Of a stretch of 64,000 nucleotides of DNA, positions 30,936 through 38,792 are shown piece after piece. The stretch is taken from contig CADAPM010000003.1 of NCBI GenBank assembly GCA_902789795.1, positions 62,001 through 126,000 on the forward strand, read 5' to 3'. The position numbers and the translations under genes are program-made. The notes under the pieces are model-generated. The model was given only the letters and a program-made list of their open reading frames with translations. It made no database searches and had not been told where the DNA came from. The stretch's first letter is position 1, and each line of letters begins with the position of its first letter. Source of the stretch: an uncultured Eubacteriales bacterium. Its GTDB lineage: Bacteria; Bacillota; Clostridia; Christensenellales; Aristaeellaceae.

Positions 30936-30966
30936 GTGACTGTTCAGCCGAAGCCTGAACAGTCAC
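30936..30966. other. Perfect 12-bp hairpin without U-tract
   Basis: GTGACTGTTCAG (30936-30947) and CTGAACAGTCAC (30955-30966) with a 7-nt loop. It follows the 6S terminator directly and has no run of T on either side. Confidence 0.6.
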
Positions 30967-31400
30967 CGCAGGTGGGACTCACGTCCCCCCTACGGAACCC
31001 CCCAACAGATTTGCCTGTCGCCCTGACGGGCTCCCGGGCGGCAAATCCGCAAGGTAGATTCCGCTGTCGCGGAATCGTCCTCGCGCCGTACATGCCGCCG
31101 CTGCGGATTTGAATCAAGGGTGTGCCCCCTTAATAATCCCCTCGGCATGTTCTTTTCAGCACTCCCATCCCATCGCCTCAGTTCGCCATTGTCGCATAGA
31201 ACGCTGACACGTTCTATGCTCTGTGGCTCACTGGGCCTTCTCCCGCCTTCATCGCCCACAGGGCGCGGCGGGATACGGCCCTTCGGGTGGCTTCGCCATC
31301 CGCCGAATAAATCGGCGGACTCCGGGATTCCGTGCCGAAAAGAACCGAAGCTCGTCCCTCTATACACAGCATGTCTGAATAGTCGCGTGTTATGCTGAAC
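30967..31400. other. Gene-free, hairpin-rich stretch of unknown nature
   Basis: About 430 bp without a credible gene. It holds several perfect stems: GATTTGCC/GGCAAATC enclosing CGCCC/GGGCG (about 31008-31048), GATTCCGC/GCGGAATC (about 31058-31077), GCATAGAACG/CGTTCTATGC (31194-31203 with 31210-31219) and TCCGCCGA/TCGGCGGA (about 31306-31325). A minus-strand open frame covers it (30990-31562), but it runs on into the AKR gene on the other strand, lacks a ribosome binding site, and has low-complexity composition. I treat it as non-coding, possibly a structured RNA or decayed element. Confidence 0.45.
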
Positions 31401-31419
31401 TCCGTGGAAAGGATGACGA

Positions 31420-32631
31420 ATGATGCAGTACAGGAAAGACAAATACGGACGCGACATCTCGCTCTTGGGCTTCGGCTGCATGCGGCTGTCCCGCAGCGGG
31501 CCGGGCATCGACCTGGACGAGGCCGCGCGGGAGATCCGGCGCGCGGTGGAGCTGGGCGTCAACTATTTTGACACCGCCTACACCTATCCCGGCAGCGAGG
31601 TCGCCCTGGGCGCGGTGCTGGAAAAGGAAAAGCTGCGGGACCGGGTGTATATCGCCACCAAGCTGCCCCAGTACCTGGTCACCGGCCCGGCGGCCATCGA
31701 GCGCTTCTTCCAGGAGGAGCTTAAGCGCCTGCGCATGGACCATATCGACTATTACCTGATGCACATGCTCACGGACCTGCGCTCCTGGCAGAAGCTGGTG
31801 GGCTACGGCATCCGCGAGTGGATCGCGGAGAAAAAGGCCTCCGGGCAGATCGTGAATATCGGCTTCTCCTTTCACGGGAACACCGACCAGTTTTTGAGCA
31901 TCCTGAACGACTACGACTGGGATTTCTGCCAGATCCAGTACAACTACCTCGACGAGCACACCCAGGCCGGACGCCGCGGCCTCGAGGCGGCGGAGGAAAA
32001 GGGCATCCCCGTGATCATCATGGAGCCCCTGCGCGGCGGGAAGCTGGTCAGCGCCCTACCGGAGGAGGCCCGGGCCCTGATCGGCCGCGAAGCGCCTGAC
32101 AGAAAACCCGCGGAGCTGGCCTTCCGCTGGCTGTACGATCAGCCCGGCGTCACCTGCGTGCTCTCCGGCATGAACAGCCTGGCCATGGTGGAGGAGAACT
32201 GCCGCTGGGCGGACGAGAGCCGGCCCGGGATGCTGACAGAGGCGGATCACGCGCTGTATGAGCAGCTCAGGAGCATCATCAACTCCAAACTGCAGGTGGG
32301 CTGCACCGCCTGCGGCTACTGCATGCCCTGCCCCCAGGGCGTGGACATCCCCGCCGCCTTCCGCTGCTGGAACCGCATGTACACCGAGAACAAGCATTCC
32401 GGCCAGTTCGAGTACTTCCAGGCCGTCAGCCTGCAGAAGGACCCGCCCTTTGCGTCCAAGTGCGTGGCCTGCGGGCGCTGCGAGAAGCGCTGCCCCCAGC
32501 ACATCTCCATCATCGACGAATTGAAAAAGGCCGACCGCGCCCTGCGCCCCGGCTATATCCGCGCGGCCAACGCCGTCGCCCGGGCGTGGCTGTTCCGGGG
32601 CCAGAAGCAGGAGAAGGAGCAGGCCCGCTGA
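31420..32631 (+). CDS. Aldo/keto reductase with C-terminal ferredoxin domain
   Basis: 403 residues: an AKR TIM barrel (about 1-290; LLGFGCMRLSRSG, FDTAYTYPGSEVALG with catalytic Asp and Tyr, YYLMHML with the active-site His) and a C-terminal region with two 4Fe-4S clusters, CTACGYCMPCPQG (about 287-299) and CVACGRCEKRCPQ (about 348-360). Members are cytoplasmic oxidoreductases of unknown substrate, common in anaerobic Clostridia. GGATGA precedes two adjacent ATG codons (31420 and 31423). First gene of a tight five-gene run; mutY starts one base after its stop. Confidence 0.9.
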   Translation: MMQYRKDKYGRDISLLGFGCMRLSRSGPGIDLDEAAREIRRAVELGVNYFDTAYTYPGSEVALGAVLEKEKLRDRVYIATKLPQYLVTGPAAIERFFQEELKRLRMDHIDYYLMHMLTDLRSWQKLVGYGIREWIAEKKASGQIVNIGFSFHGNTDQFLSILNDYDWDFCQIQYNYLDEHTQAGRRGLEAAEEKGIPVIIMEPLRGGKLVSALPEEARALIGREAPDRKPAELAFRWLYDQPGVTCVLSGMNSLAMVEENCRWADESRPGMLTEADHALYEQLRSIINSKLQVGCTACGYCMPCPQGVDIPAAFRCWNRMYTENKHSGQFEYFQAVSLQKDPPFASKCVACGRCEKRCPQHISIIDELKKADRALRPGYIRAANAVARAWLFRGQKQEKEQAR

Positions 32632-32632
32632 C

Positions 32633-33673
32633 ATGACTGAAACATTCGCCCAGCGCCTCCTCAGCTGGTACGACAGCTGCCGGCGCGTTTTCGCCTTCCG
32701 CGGCCCGAAGGACCCCTACCGCGTCTGGCTCAGCGAGATCATGCTGCAGCAGACCCGGACCGAGAGCGTGGTGCCCTATTACGAGCGCTTCCTCGCCCGC
32801 TTCCCCACGGTGCAGGCCTTGGCCGAGGCCGGCGAGGAGGACGTGCTGCGCGCCTGGCAGGGGCTGGGCTATTACACGCGGGCCCGGAACCTGCACAAGG
32901 CGGCCCGGAAGATCGTGAACGAGCTGGGCGGCCAGTTCCCGACCACGACGGAGGCCCTGCGCCTGCTGCCGGGCGTCGGGCCCTATACCGCCGCGGCCAT
33001 CGCCTCCATCGCCTTTGACGAGCCCGTGCCCGCCATGGACGGCAACCTGATCCGCGTCTTCGCCCGGCGCACGGACGAAGCGGAGGACGCCTCCAAGCCC
33101 GCGGCCCTGCGCTGCCTGACAGAGGAGGCCCGGCGGCAGATGCCCGCAGACCGGCCCGGCGACTACAACCAGGCCCTCATGGACCTGGGCGCGACCATCT
33201 GCGTGCCCGGCACCCCGGACTGTGATGCCTGCCCCGTGCGCGAGGGCTGCCGCGCGGCGGCCCTCGGCCACCCCGAAGCGCGGCCTGTGCTGCCCAGGAA
33301 GGCGCCGCCCAAGGCTGTGCCCCTGAACGTAGTCCTCATCTTCTGCGGGGACAAGGTCTATATGAAACTCAGGCAGGAGGCGCTGCTCAGGGGCATGTAC
33401 GTCTTTGCCCTGACCGAAGGCTCTCCCGAGGACGCTCTCACAGCCCTGCATCTCTCCCCCGTCCCCTGCGAGCATGTCGGAGACGCCCGCCACGTATTCA
33501 CCCACCGCGTGTGGGAGATGGCCCTGTGGATTGCCCGTGTGCCGGTGATTCCTGCGGCCCTCGACCATGATTTTTATACCCTCACCCAGCTGGACGGTCT
33601 GCCCGTGCCCGTTGCCATGCGCGCCGCGCTGGAGATCGCCCGAAAGGAGCTCACCCATGAAGCAAAAGCCTAA
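32633..33673 (+). CDS. mutY: A/G-specific adenine glycosylase
   Basis: 346 residues. Helix-hairpin-helix LLPGVGPYTAAAIAS (about 112-126) and catalytic Asp in VPAMDGNLIRV (about 140) define the glycosylase; the 4Fe-4S site is C-x6-C-x2-C-x5-C in ICVPGTPDCDACPVREGC. The C-terminal NUDIX-like domain (FTHRVWEMALW) recognises 8-oxoguanine. MutY removes adenine paired with 8-oxoG, preventing G:C to T:A mutation. It overlaps the next gene by 17 nt. Confidence 0.95.
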   Translation: MTETFAQRLLSWYDSCRRVFAFRGPKDPYRVWLSEIMLQQTRTESVVPYYERFLARFPTVQALAEAGEEDVLRAWQGLGYYTRARNLHKAARKIVNELGGQFPTTTEALRLLPGVGPYTAAAIASIAFDEPVPAMDGNLIRVFARRTDEAEDASKPAALRCLTEEARRQMPADRPGDYNQALMDLGATICVPGTPDCDACPVREGCRAAALGHPEARPVLPRKAPPKAVPLNVVLIFCGDKVYMKLRQEALLRGMYVFALTEGSPEDALTALHLSPVPCEHVGDARHVFTHRVWEMALWIARVPVIPAALDHDFYTLTQLDGLPVPVAMRAALEIARKELTHEAKA

Positions 33674-34625
33674 AGCGTCCGAGCCACTGCGCCGGGTGCG
33701 CTTCGCCAAGGGCCTGATGCGCCTGGCCCAGGCCGCGGCCGCCGCCCTGTTCTTCGGGGCAGTGTACGGCTTTTATATTTCCGAATACCGCGTCGGCTGG
33801 TCCCTGATCGCCCTCAGCGTGCTGGTGCTCGTCCTCATCACGCTGCCCGCCGTCCACGCCTACCGCAGCCAGTGGAAGCGCCGGAGCGTGGAGGCCGGGT
33901 ACGGCACTTATGCCGAGCAGACCGAGCTGGACGAGCGCGGCCACATGGCCTCGGAGCAGTTCGAGCTATTGTGCCTGTTCCCCTTTGACGTGAACGCCGT
34001 GCACGATTTCGACGTGCGCAGGGACCTGCGCCTGACCTGCCGCGACCGCGCCGTGCGCATCACGGAGCTGACGGTGCCCGCCCGCATCCGGGGCCTGGAG
34101 GCGCTGGTGGACGGGTGCCTGATCCGCATGGACATGCCCCGCGCACCCCTGAGCCGCCTGATGCTGGCCGGGGCCTCCTTCGGCAGCCCGGACATCCTGA
34201 CCGCCTGGTACCGCAAGAACCTGCGCCTGCTGCCCGCCATGTACAGCATCCAGAAGAACATGCAGGCCTACTCCGACGGCTCCGAGCCCGACGGGCGCAC
34301 CCTGACGCAGCTGTACCGCATCACGGAAAAGCGCGGCAAGGACATGGTGCTAAGCCTGGCGGGCCGGGAGCTGAACATCTTTATCCGCAACGCGGAGGTG
34401 CTCACACCCGCGCCCATGGGCGTGAAAAATCTCACGGAGGAGCGCCTGCGCCGCCTGGGCATTCCCGAGCTGCCCGCCATCCTGGATTTCGCCTTTGATA
34501 CGGAAGCCCTGCGCGCCGGCTCGGACGCGCCCTTTGACGAGGAAGAGGACCGCAAGCAGGCGGGCATCCAGTACGTGCAGCCCGAGGAGGACGAGGACTT
34601 CCGCCGCCCGGAGGAGCACATATGA
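33657..34625 (+). CDS. Membrane protein with two N-terminal helices, function unknown
   Basis: 322 residues. A basic start (KQKPKASEPLRRVRF) leads to two hydrophobic segments (about 22-40 and 45-63), then a cytoplasmic-looking domain of about 250 residues with mixed alpha/beta pattern and an acidic tail (EEEDRKQAG, PEEDEDFRRPEEH). I do not recognise the family; the layout recalls DUF3137-like proteins but without certainty. ATG 33657 has AAAGGAG eight bases upstream and lies inside the end of mutY; the stop overlaps the next start (ATGA). Translational coupling places it in the AKR-mutY-HAD-VanW run. Confidence 0.8.
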   Translation: MKQKPKASEPLRRVRFAKGLMRLAQAAAAALFFGAVYGFYISEYRVGWSLIALSVLVLVLITLPAVHAYRSQWKRRSVEAGYGTYAEQTELDERGHMASEQFELLCLFPFDVNAVHDFDVRRDLRLTCRDRAVRITELTVPARIRGLEALVDGCLIRMDMPRAPLSRLMLAGASFGSPDILTAWYRKNLRLLPAMYSIQKNMQAYSDGSEPDGRTLTQLYRITEKRGKDMVLSLAGRELNIFIRNAEVLTPAPMGVKNLTEERLRRLGIPELPAILDFAFDTEALRAGSDAPFDEEEDRKQAGIQYVQPEEDEDFRRPEEHI

Positions 34626-35272
34626 GCGCGCCCGTCAAGCTGGCCGTCTATGACTTTGACGGCACCCTGATCCGGGGAGACAGCATTGTGGCCTACCTGC
34701 GCTTCGCCATGAAGCGGGGCTGCCTGTCGCCGTTTTCCTTTCTCAAGGCGGCGTTCGCGGGGCTTATGAATTCCCTGGGTCTCTGGACCCCAGGGAAAGC
34801 CAAGGCCTGGGCCCTCCGGTTCTGGCAGAAGCTGCCCAAGGACAAGCGGGAGGCGCTGGACCGGGACTTTGCCGAGACCCTGCTCGGCCGCATCCGGCCC
34901 GGCGGCCTGTGCCAGATGGTCCAGGATCAGGCGGCGGGGCGGACCGTCCTGCTCCTGTCCGCCTCCACGGACAACTACATGCTCCCCCTCTCCGAGCGCC
35001 TGGGCGCGGACGGACTGATCTGCACCCGCATTTCCGACCTGCCGGAGGGCAACTGCCGCGGCTACGCCAAGGTGGAGCGCCTGAAGGAATGGCTGACCGA
35101 GCGGGGCTGGGAGGCCGATCTGTCCGCCTCCGCCGCTTACGCCGATTCCCTGAGCGACGAGCCCATCCTCGCCCTGGTGGGGCATCCCGTGCTCGTCGAT
35201 CCGAAACCTGAGGTCCTCAAACAGTTAGGGAGCCGCTTTCCCTCCGTCCATTGGCCCGACCCGGAGGAATGA
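34622..35272 (+). CDS. HAD-superfamily hydrolase, subfamily IB (phosphoserine-phosphatase-like)
   Basis: 216 residues with motif I AVYDFDGTLIRGDS (nucleophile Asp11 and acid Asp13), an alpha-helical cap, motif II LLLSASTDNYM, and motif III/IV YADSLSDEPIL. HAD-IB proteins dephosphorylate small molecules or lipids such as phosphoserine or lysophosphatidate. The start overlaps the previous stop (ATGA) and the VanW gene begins one base after its stop. Confidence 0.9.
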   Translation: MSAPVKLAVYDFDGTLIRGDSIVAYLRFAMKRGCLSPFSFLKAAFAGLMNSLGLWTPGKAKAWALRFWQKLPKDKREALDRDFAETLLGRIRPGGLCQMVQDQAAGRTVLLLSASTDNYMLPLSERLGADGLICTRISDLPEGNCRGYAKVERLKEWLTERGWEADLSASAAYADSLSDEPILALVGHPVLVDPKPEVLKQLGSRFPSVHWPDPEE

Positions 35273-35273
35273 G

Positions 35274-36239
35274 ATGAAAAAGATCCTGACACTCGCTCTG
35301 ATCCTCCTTCTGCTCCTCCCCCAGGCCGTCCTGGCCGAGGAAGCGGCGGAGGAGCCCGCGCGCTATACCGCCATCACCGTGCAGAAGGCCGACCTCAAGC
35401 AGGAGGCGGGCCGCAGCCGGACCCTGCGCACCATCCGCACCGACGCGAAGGTGGAGGTGCTGGAGTACGGCGACACCTGGTGCCGCGTGCGCTACCGCGA
35501 CAAGACCGGCTACGTGCGCACGAAATACCTGTGGGGCTTCGTCTCCCAGGACGCGAAAAACTGGCCCTCACCCCAGTTCACCACGTGCAGGGGCCTGTTG
35601 ACCCTGGGGGCGGATACGCTCATCAAGGGCGGCAAGTTTTCCGGCCTCACCGCGGCGGCGGGCAGCGTGATCGCCGTGTATGACGAAGGCCTCACCCTCC
35701 CGGTCTGGCGCGGGAGCGCGCAGCTGCCGGTGGGCGCGGGCGCCTATACCGCCTTTGCCGACTGGCAGACCGCGGAACCCGGAGACATCATCGCGGGCTT
35801 TACCACCTGGTACAACGAAAAGACCGGGAGCCCCCTGCACAAGGCGCGCCAGCACAATATCCAGCTGGGCTGCGAGCGCATCAGCGGCCAGACCGTACAG
35901 CCGGGGGCGGAATTTTCCTTCAACGCCCTCTGCGCGCCTTATAAGCTGGCCAACGGCTACGAGGTGGCCAAGAACATCAGCCACGACGGCAAGGGCCCCG
36001 GCGGAGGCATCTGCCAGGTGAGCACCACGCTGTACAACGCCCTCCTGGGCCTGCCCGTGCAGATTACGGCCTGGGCCGCCCACCGGCCCACGGGGGTCAA
36101 TTACATCCCCCGCTCCTTTGACGCCGCCGTGGGCAGCACCACCGACCTGGCCTTCCGCAACGACCTGCCCTATCCCATCCGCATCGAGGCCCTGCCCCAG
36201 GGCGGCGCGCTGACGTTGCTCATTTTCCGGGCCGAATGA
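35274..36239 (+). CDS. Secreted VanW-family protein with SH3-like domain
   Basis: 321 residues with a signal peptide (ending LPQAVLA), an SH3b-like domain (about 30-85; LKQEAGRSRTLRTI, WCRVRYRDKTGYVRTKYL), and a VanW domain (about 175-315) with GAEFSFNALC, GKGPGGGICQVSTTLYNA and AHRPTGVNYI. VanW proteins occur in vancomycin-resistance clusters and widely in Firmicutes; the GGGICQVSTTLYNA stretch is the family signature. A role in the cell wall or outside the membrane is expected but the activity is not established. Last gene of the operon. Confidence 0.92.
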   Translation: MKKILTLALILLLLLPQAVLAEEAAEEPARYTAITVQKADLKQEAGRSRTLRTIRTDAKVEVLEYGDTWCRVRYRDKTGYVRTKYLWGFVSQDAKNWPSPQFTTCRGLLTLGADTLIKGGKFSGLTAAAGSVIAVYDEGLTLPVWRGSAQLPVGAGAYTAFADWQTAEPGDIIAGFTTWYNEKTGSPLHKARQHNIQLGCERISGQTVQPGAEFSFNALCAPYKLANGYEVAKNISHDGKGPGGGICQVSTTLYNALLGLPVQITAWAAHRPTGVNYIPRSFDAAVGSTTDLAFRNDLPYPIRIEALPQGGALTLLIFRAE

Positions 36240-36371
36240 GCAGGAGAATTTGTTCAACAAAAAATTTCGTTTCTTTGCAGCAAATCGCGTTTGTAAAACG
36301 TATAAATCAATGAGCGCGGGTCACCGCGCCCAAAGTCACGATCCGCAAAGGCGGAGGAAAGGACCTGAACA

Positions 36372-37628
36372 ATGAAAAAACTGATGCTGACATTCCTGCT
36401 GGTGCTCACCCTGTGCGCCGGCGTCTGCTGCGCGGCGGAAACCCTGCCGCCCTATGCTTACCCCGGGGAAGACCCCATTGAGGGCGCGGTGGCGAACTAC
36501 ACCGCCAGCGAGCTCGGCTCCCTGTTCCTTCTGGAAGACGGCTGCGTCACCATCCCCTGCCCCATCATCCTGAAGACCGAGACCCCGGACGACAGCCATG
36601 CCACGGTGTATGGCACCTTCTGGATCAGCAACTATGTGCTCTCCGATGATATCCTGCACGAGATCTCCGGCGGCGAGTTCCCCGGCGTGATCCAGCTGGA
36701 GAAGCATGACGGCGCCTGGCAGGTAACAAACGCGGAATATGCCGGGGACGGCGAGGATTACAGCAGGGACATCCAGCGCTTCGCAAACGGTGACAAGGAG
36801 CTTGAGAAGCTGTATTTCGGAGCGGCCGACGGCCTGTCCGAAAAGAATGTGGAGACCCAGCGCCGCTTCATCCGCGGCTACGTGGAGGCCAACAGCCTGA
36901 ACATCACCGCCTGGCAGGATCCCTTCTGGCCGCCCACGCCCCTGGAGGAAGCCAGCGATGAGCCCATCCGGGGCAATATCGAGAACGGCAGCTATGTGGT
37001 GAAGGTGCCGGTGACCGGCATTCCCGGCCGCTGGGAGGCCTCCGCGCCCGAAGGCGAGGACGCGGCCGTTCAGCTCGCCTCCGCCGAGACCGCCGATGGC
37101 TATTTTACCGCCCGGTTCGATCCCGCCAAGGACGGCAGCGGCACCGTCTACATCAAGCACTATACCGGCATCGCCTGCGACCAGGTGCACAGCTTTGACC
37201 TGGCGGTGGAAAACGGCCAGGTGAAGGAGAACACCTCGGGCTCCTTTACCGCCTCTTCCCTGGACAAGGACCTGGATGCCCATGTGGGCGGCCAGTGGTT
37301 CGAAAAGGACACCCAGTTCACCCGGATGTACGCCCTCCGCGACCCCTACCAGGGCTGGCAGGTGGAGATCACCTCCCCCATGACCCACGGCGCGTATATC
37401 TTTGAGGCCCATATGTATTACGACTGCGACCAGGACCGCTTCATCTACCAGGACGGCGCTTTCTATGCGCTCAACGCTGAGACCGGCGAGGCCGGCGACC
37501 TGATCGCCGCGGACACCCAGGGCTCCTTCGCCCTGACGGCGGGTGAGAACGCCGAAGCGGACGCCCTGCAGCTGATTTGGGAAAGCGGCCAGGAGATCGC
37601 GCCCATGACCGTGTTTGAGCACGAGTAA
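36372..37628 (+). CDS. Secreted protein of unknown function
   Basis: 418 residues with a signal peptide (MKKLMLTFLLVLTLCAGVCCA). Two regions are visible: an N-terminal part (about 25-190; SLFLLEDGCVTIPCP, ATVYGTFWISNYVLSDD) resembling secreted accessory domains, and a C-terminal beta-rich part (about 205-415; VPVTGIPGRWEASAPEG, GTVYIKHYTGIACDQVHSFDLAVENGQV) that vaguely recalls chagasin-like inhibitor strands. I do not recognise a family. GGCGGAGGAAAGG lies upstream. It has its own terminator. A 130-bp gap before it holds a small GCGCGG/CCGCGC hairpin but no clear promoter. Confidence 0.8.
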   Translation: MKKLMLTFLLVLTLCAGVCCAAETLPPYAYPGEDPIEGAVANYTASELGSLFLLEDGCVTIPCPIILKTETPDDSHATVYGTFWISNYVLSDDILHEISGGEFPGVIQLEKHDGAWQVTNAEYAGDGEDYSRDIQRFANGDKELEKLYFGAADGLSEKNVETQRRFIRGYVEANSLNITAWQDPFWPPTPLEEASDEPIRGNIENGSYVVKVPVTGIPGRWEASAPEGEDAAVQLASAETADGYFTARFDPAKDGSGTVYIKHYTGIACDQVHSFDLAVENGQVKENTSGSFTASSLDKDLDAHVGGQWFEKDTQFTRMYALRDPYQGWQVEITSPMTHGAYIFEAHMYYDCDQDRFIYQDGAFYALNAETGEAGDLIAADTQGSFALTAGENAEADALQLIWESGQEIAPMTVFEHE

Positions 37629-37652
37629 CTAAACTGTCTAATTGCATCACAA

Positions 37653-37687
37653 AACGCTGAGCCTTTTCGGGCCCAGCGTTATTTTGT
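37653..37687 (+). terminator. Terminator of the secreted-protein gene
   Basis: AACGCTGAGCC (37653-37663) pairs imperfectly with GGCCCAGCGTT (37670-37680), followed by ATTTTGTT. Confidence 0.8.
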
Positions 37688-37690
37688 TAT

Positions 37691-38011
37691 TCACGTTTTC
37701 TTATGGGTTCTGCGTACTATTGAAACATGATTGTTAATGATTTTAGGTGACCGCCCTCATCCGTCAGGCTATCGCCTGACACCTTCCCCCGAGATCGGGG
37801 GAAGGCTTTTGGCTGATTGCCTTATAGAATTAAGTGCCTACAGTTGCAGTGCGTTTGGCCGCTAACCCACGCACCGGGAACCAACAGAGCCTTCCCCCTT
37901 CGCAAAGGGGGCTCTGAACGCCCGGAGATCGGTCCGGTGGACCGATCTCAGTGAAGAGCAGGCCGGCAGGCCCAGGTGTGTGGCCCGCGCAGCGGGTCGG
38001 ATGAGGGCATT
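37691..38011 (+). repeat. GCCCTCATCCG-type intergenic element, copy 3 (enlarged)
   Basis: The same flank (GTTTTCTTATGGG, ACATGATTGTTA) and left end (GTGACCGCCCTCATCCG) as copy 2, the same CAGGC/GCCTG and CTTCCCCC/GGGGGAAG hairpins and the core TTGCAGTGCGT. On the right side about 60 extra bases, including a GATCGGTCC/GGACCGATC hairpin (about 37927-37947), come before the closing end GGATGAGGGCATTC. It follows the terminator of the 36372-37628 gene in the same orientation. Confidence 0.8.
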
Positions 38012-38047
38012 CATCCTATTGTGCAACAGCCCCTTGTCATGATCGAA

Positions 38048-38779
38048 TCACAGCTCCGCTTCCAGCCGGACGCAGCGGCCCACCACGGTCACGGCGTTCA
38101 GGTTCTTGATCTCGCTCTCGCAGGACTGGTCGAACCGCTGCAGCATGACCTGGAAATTGGGCATGGCCACGGTCTTGCGCAGGATCTTGCCGTAGGGCGT
38201 GTCCAGCACCATGAGCGCGCCGTCCACCGGCGCCTGGGCGGGCACCACCAGCAGCAGGTCGCCCTTCATCACGCGGAAGCCGCGCAGGTCGTTATCCGGG
38301 GCCATCAGGTAATACACCTTGTCCGGGTTCGCGCCCTCGATCTTGCCATTGGTGATGGGCAGGAGCCGGTGCCCCACTTCCTTCATGGCCGCGTTGACCA
38401 CCGGCACGTGCTTGAGCACGCCGGACAGCGCGTCCAGCCAGATGGAGCCGGACACGGCCTCGGAGCTCTCCTCCTCCGTGCCCTCGTGCTTCTCTTTCTT
38501 GGTCAGCTTCTTTTCTGCCGCCTTCGCAATGGAGGGCACGGCGGCGCTCTGCAGATCCACCGTGGCCGCGATATCGTCCAGGGTGAAATCCGCTTCGGTC
38601 TGCTGCTGCATGCCCATGGCGCGCAGGATGCGCCGGGCCTGGTCGTCCTGGATGATGCGGCGGCCGGACTCGACCTCCTCCAGGTATTTCTCGCTGACGC
38701 CGCACTTGCGCGCCACCTGCTTATAGGTCAGCTTCTGGCGCGTGCGCTCCAGCCGGATCAGATCGCCTAATCTGCTCAT
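38048..38779 (-). CDS. XRE-family regulator with S24/LexA-like C-terminal domain
   Basis: 243 residues. N-terminal helix-turn-helix (about 3-60; LGDLIRLERTRQKLTYKQVA, VSEKYLEEVESGRR), a charged linker rich in Lys/Glu (about 85-110), and a C-terminal domain like the S24 peptidase fold of phage repressors (about 130-243; YYLMAPDNDLRGFRVMKGDLLLVV, DGALMVLDTPYGKILRKTV, VVGRCVRL). The G-x-S-M catalytic serine of LexA is not visible, so self-cleavage is unlikely. It is the last gene of a three-gene minus-strand unit behind two secreted proteins, 13 bp from the second. Ribosome binding site GGAGG. Confidence 0.85.
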   Translation of the reverse strand: MSRLGDLIRLERTRQKLTYKQVARKCGVSEKYLEEVESGRRIIQDDQARRILRAMGMQQQTEADFTLDDIAATVDLQSAAVPSIAKAAEKKLTKKEKHEGTEEESSEAVSGSIWLDALSGVLKHVPVVNAAMKEVGHRLLPITNGKIEGANPDKVYYLMAPDNDLRGFRVMKGDLLLVVPAQAPVDGALMVLDTPYGKILRKTVAMPNFQVMLQRFDQSCESEIKNLNAVTVVGRCVRLEAEL

Positions 38780-38792
38780 CGAACTGCCTCCG

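Noticed and set aside
30990..31562. A 190-codon minus-strand open frame over the stretch after 6S RNA
   Set aside because: It continues well into the clearly coding aldo/keto reductase on the other strand, has no ribosome binding site, and its composition follows the hairpin-rich DNA. I kept the region as non-coding but flagged it.
38012..38047. A lone TGTGCAACAGCCCC arm after the XRE gene, identical to one arm of the hpf terminator at 3648-3661
   Set aside because: The complementary arm is not found on the other side of the neighbouring repeat element, so the idea that the element split a terminator could not be supported.
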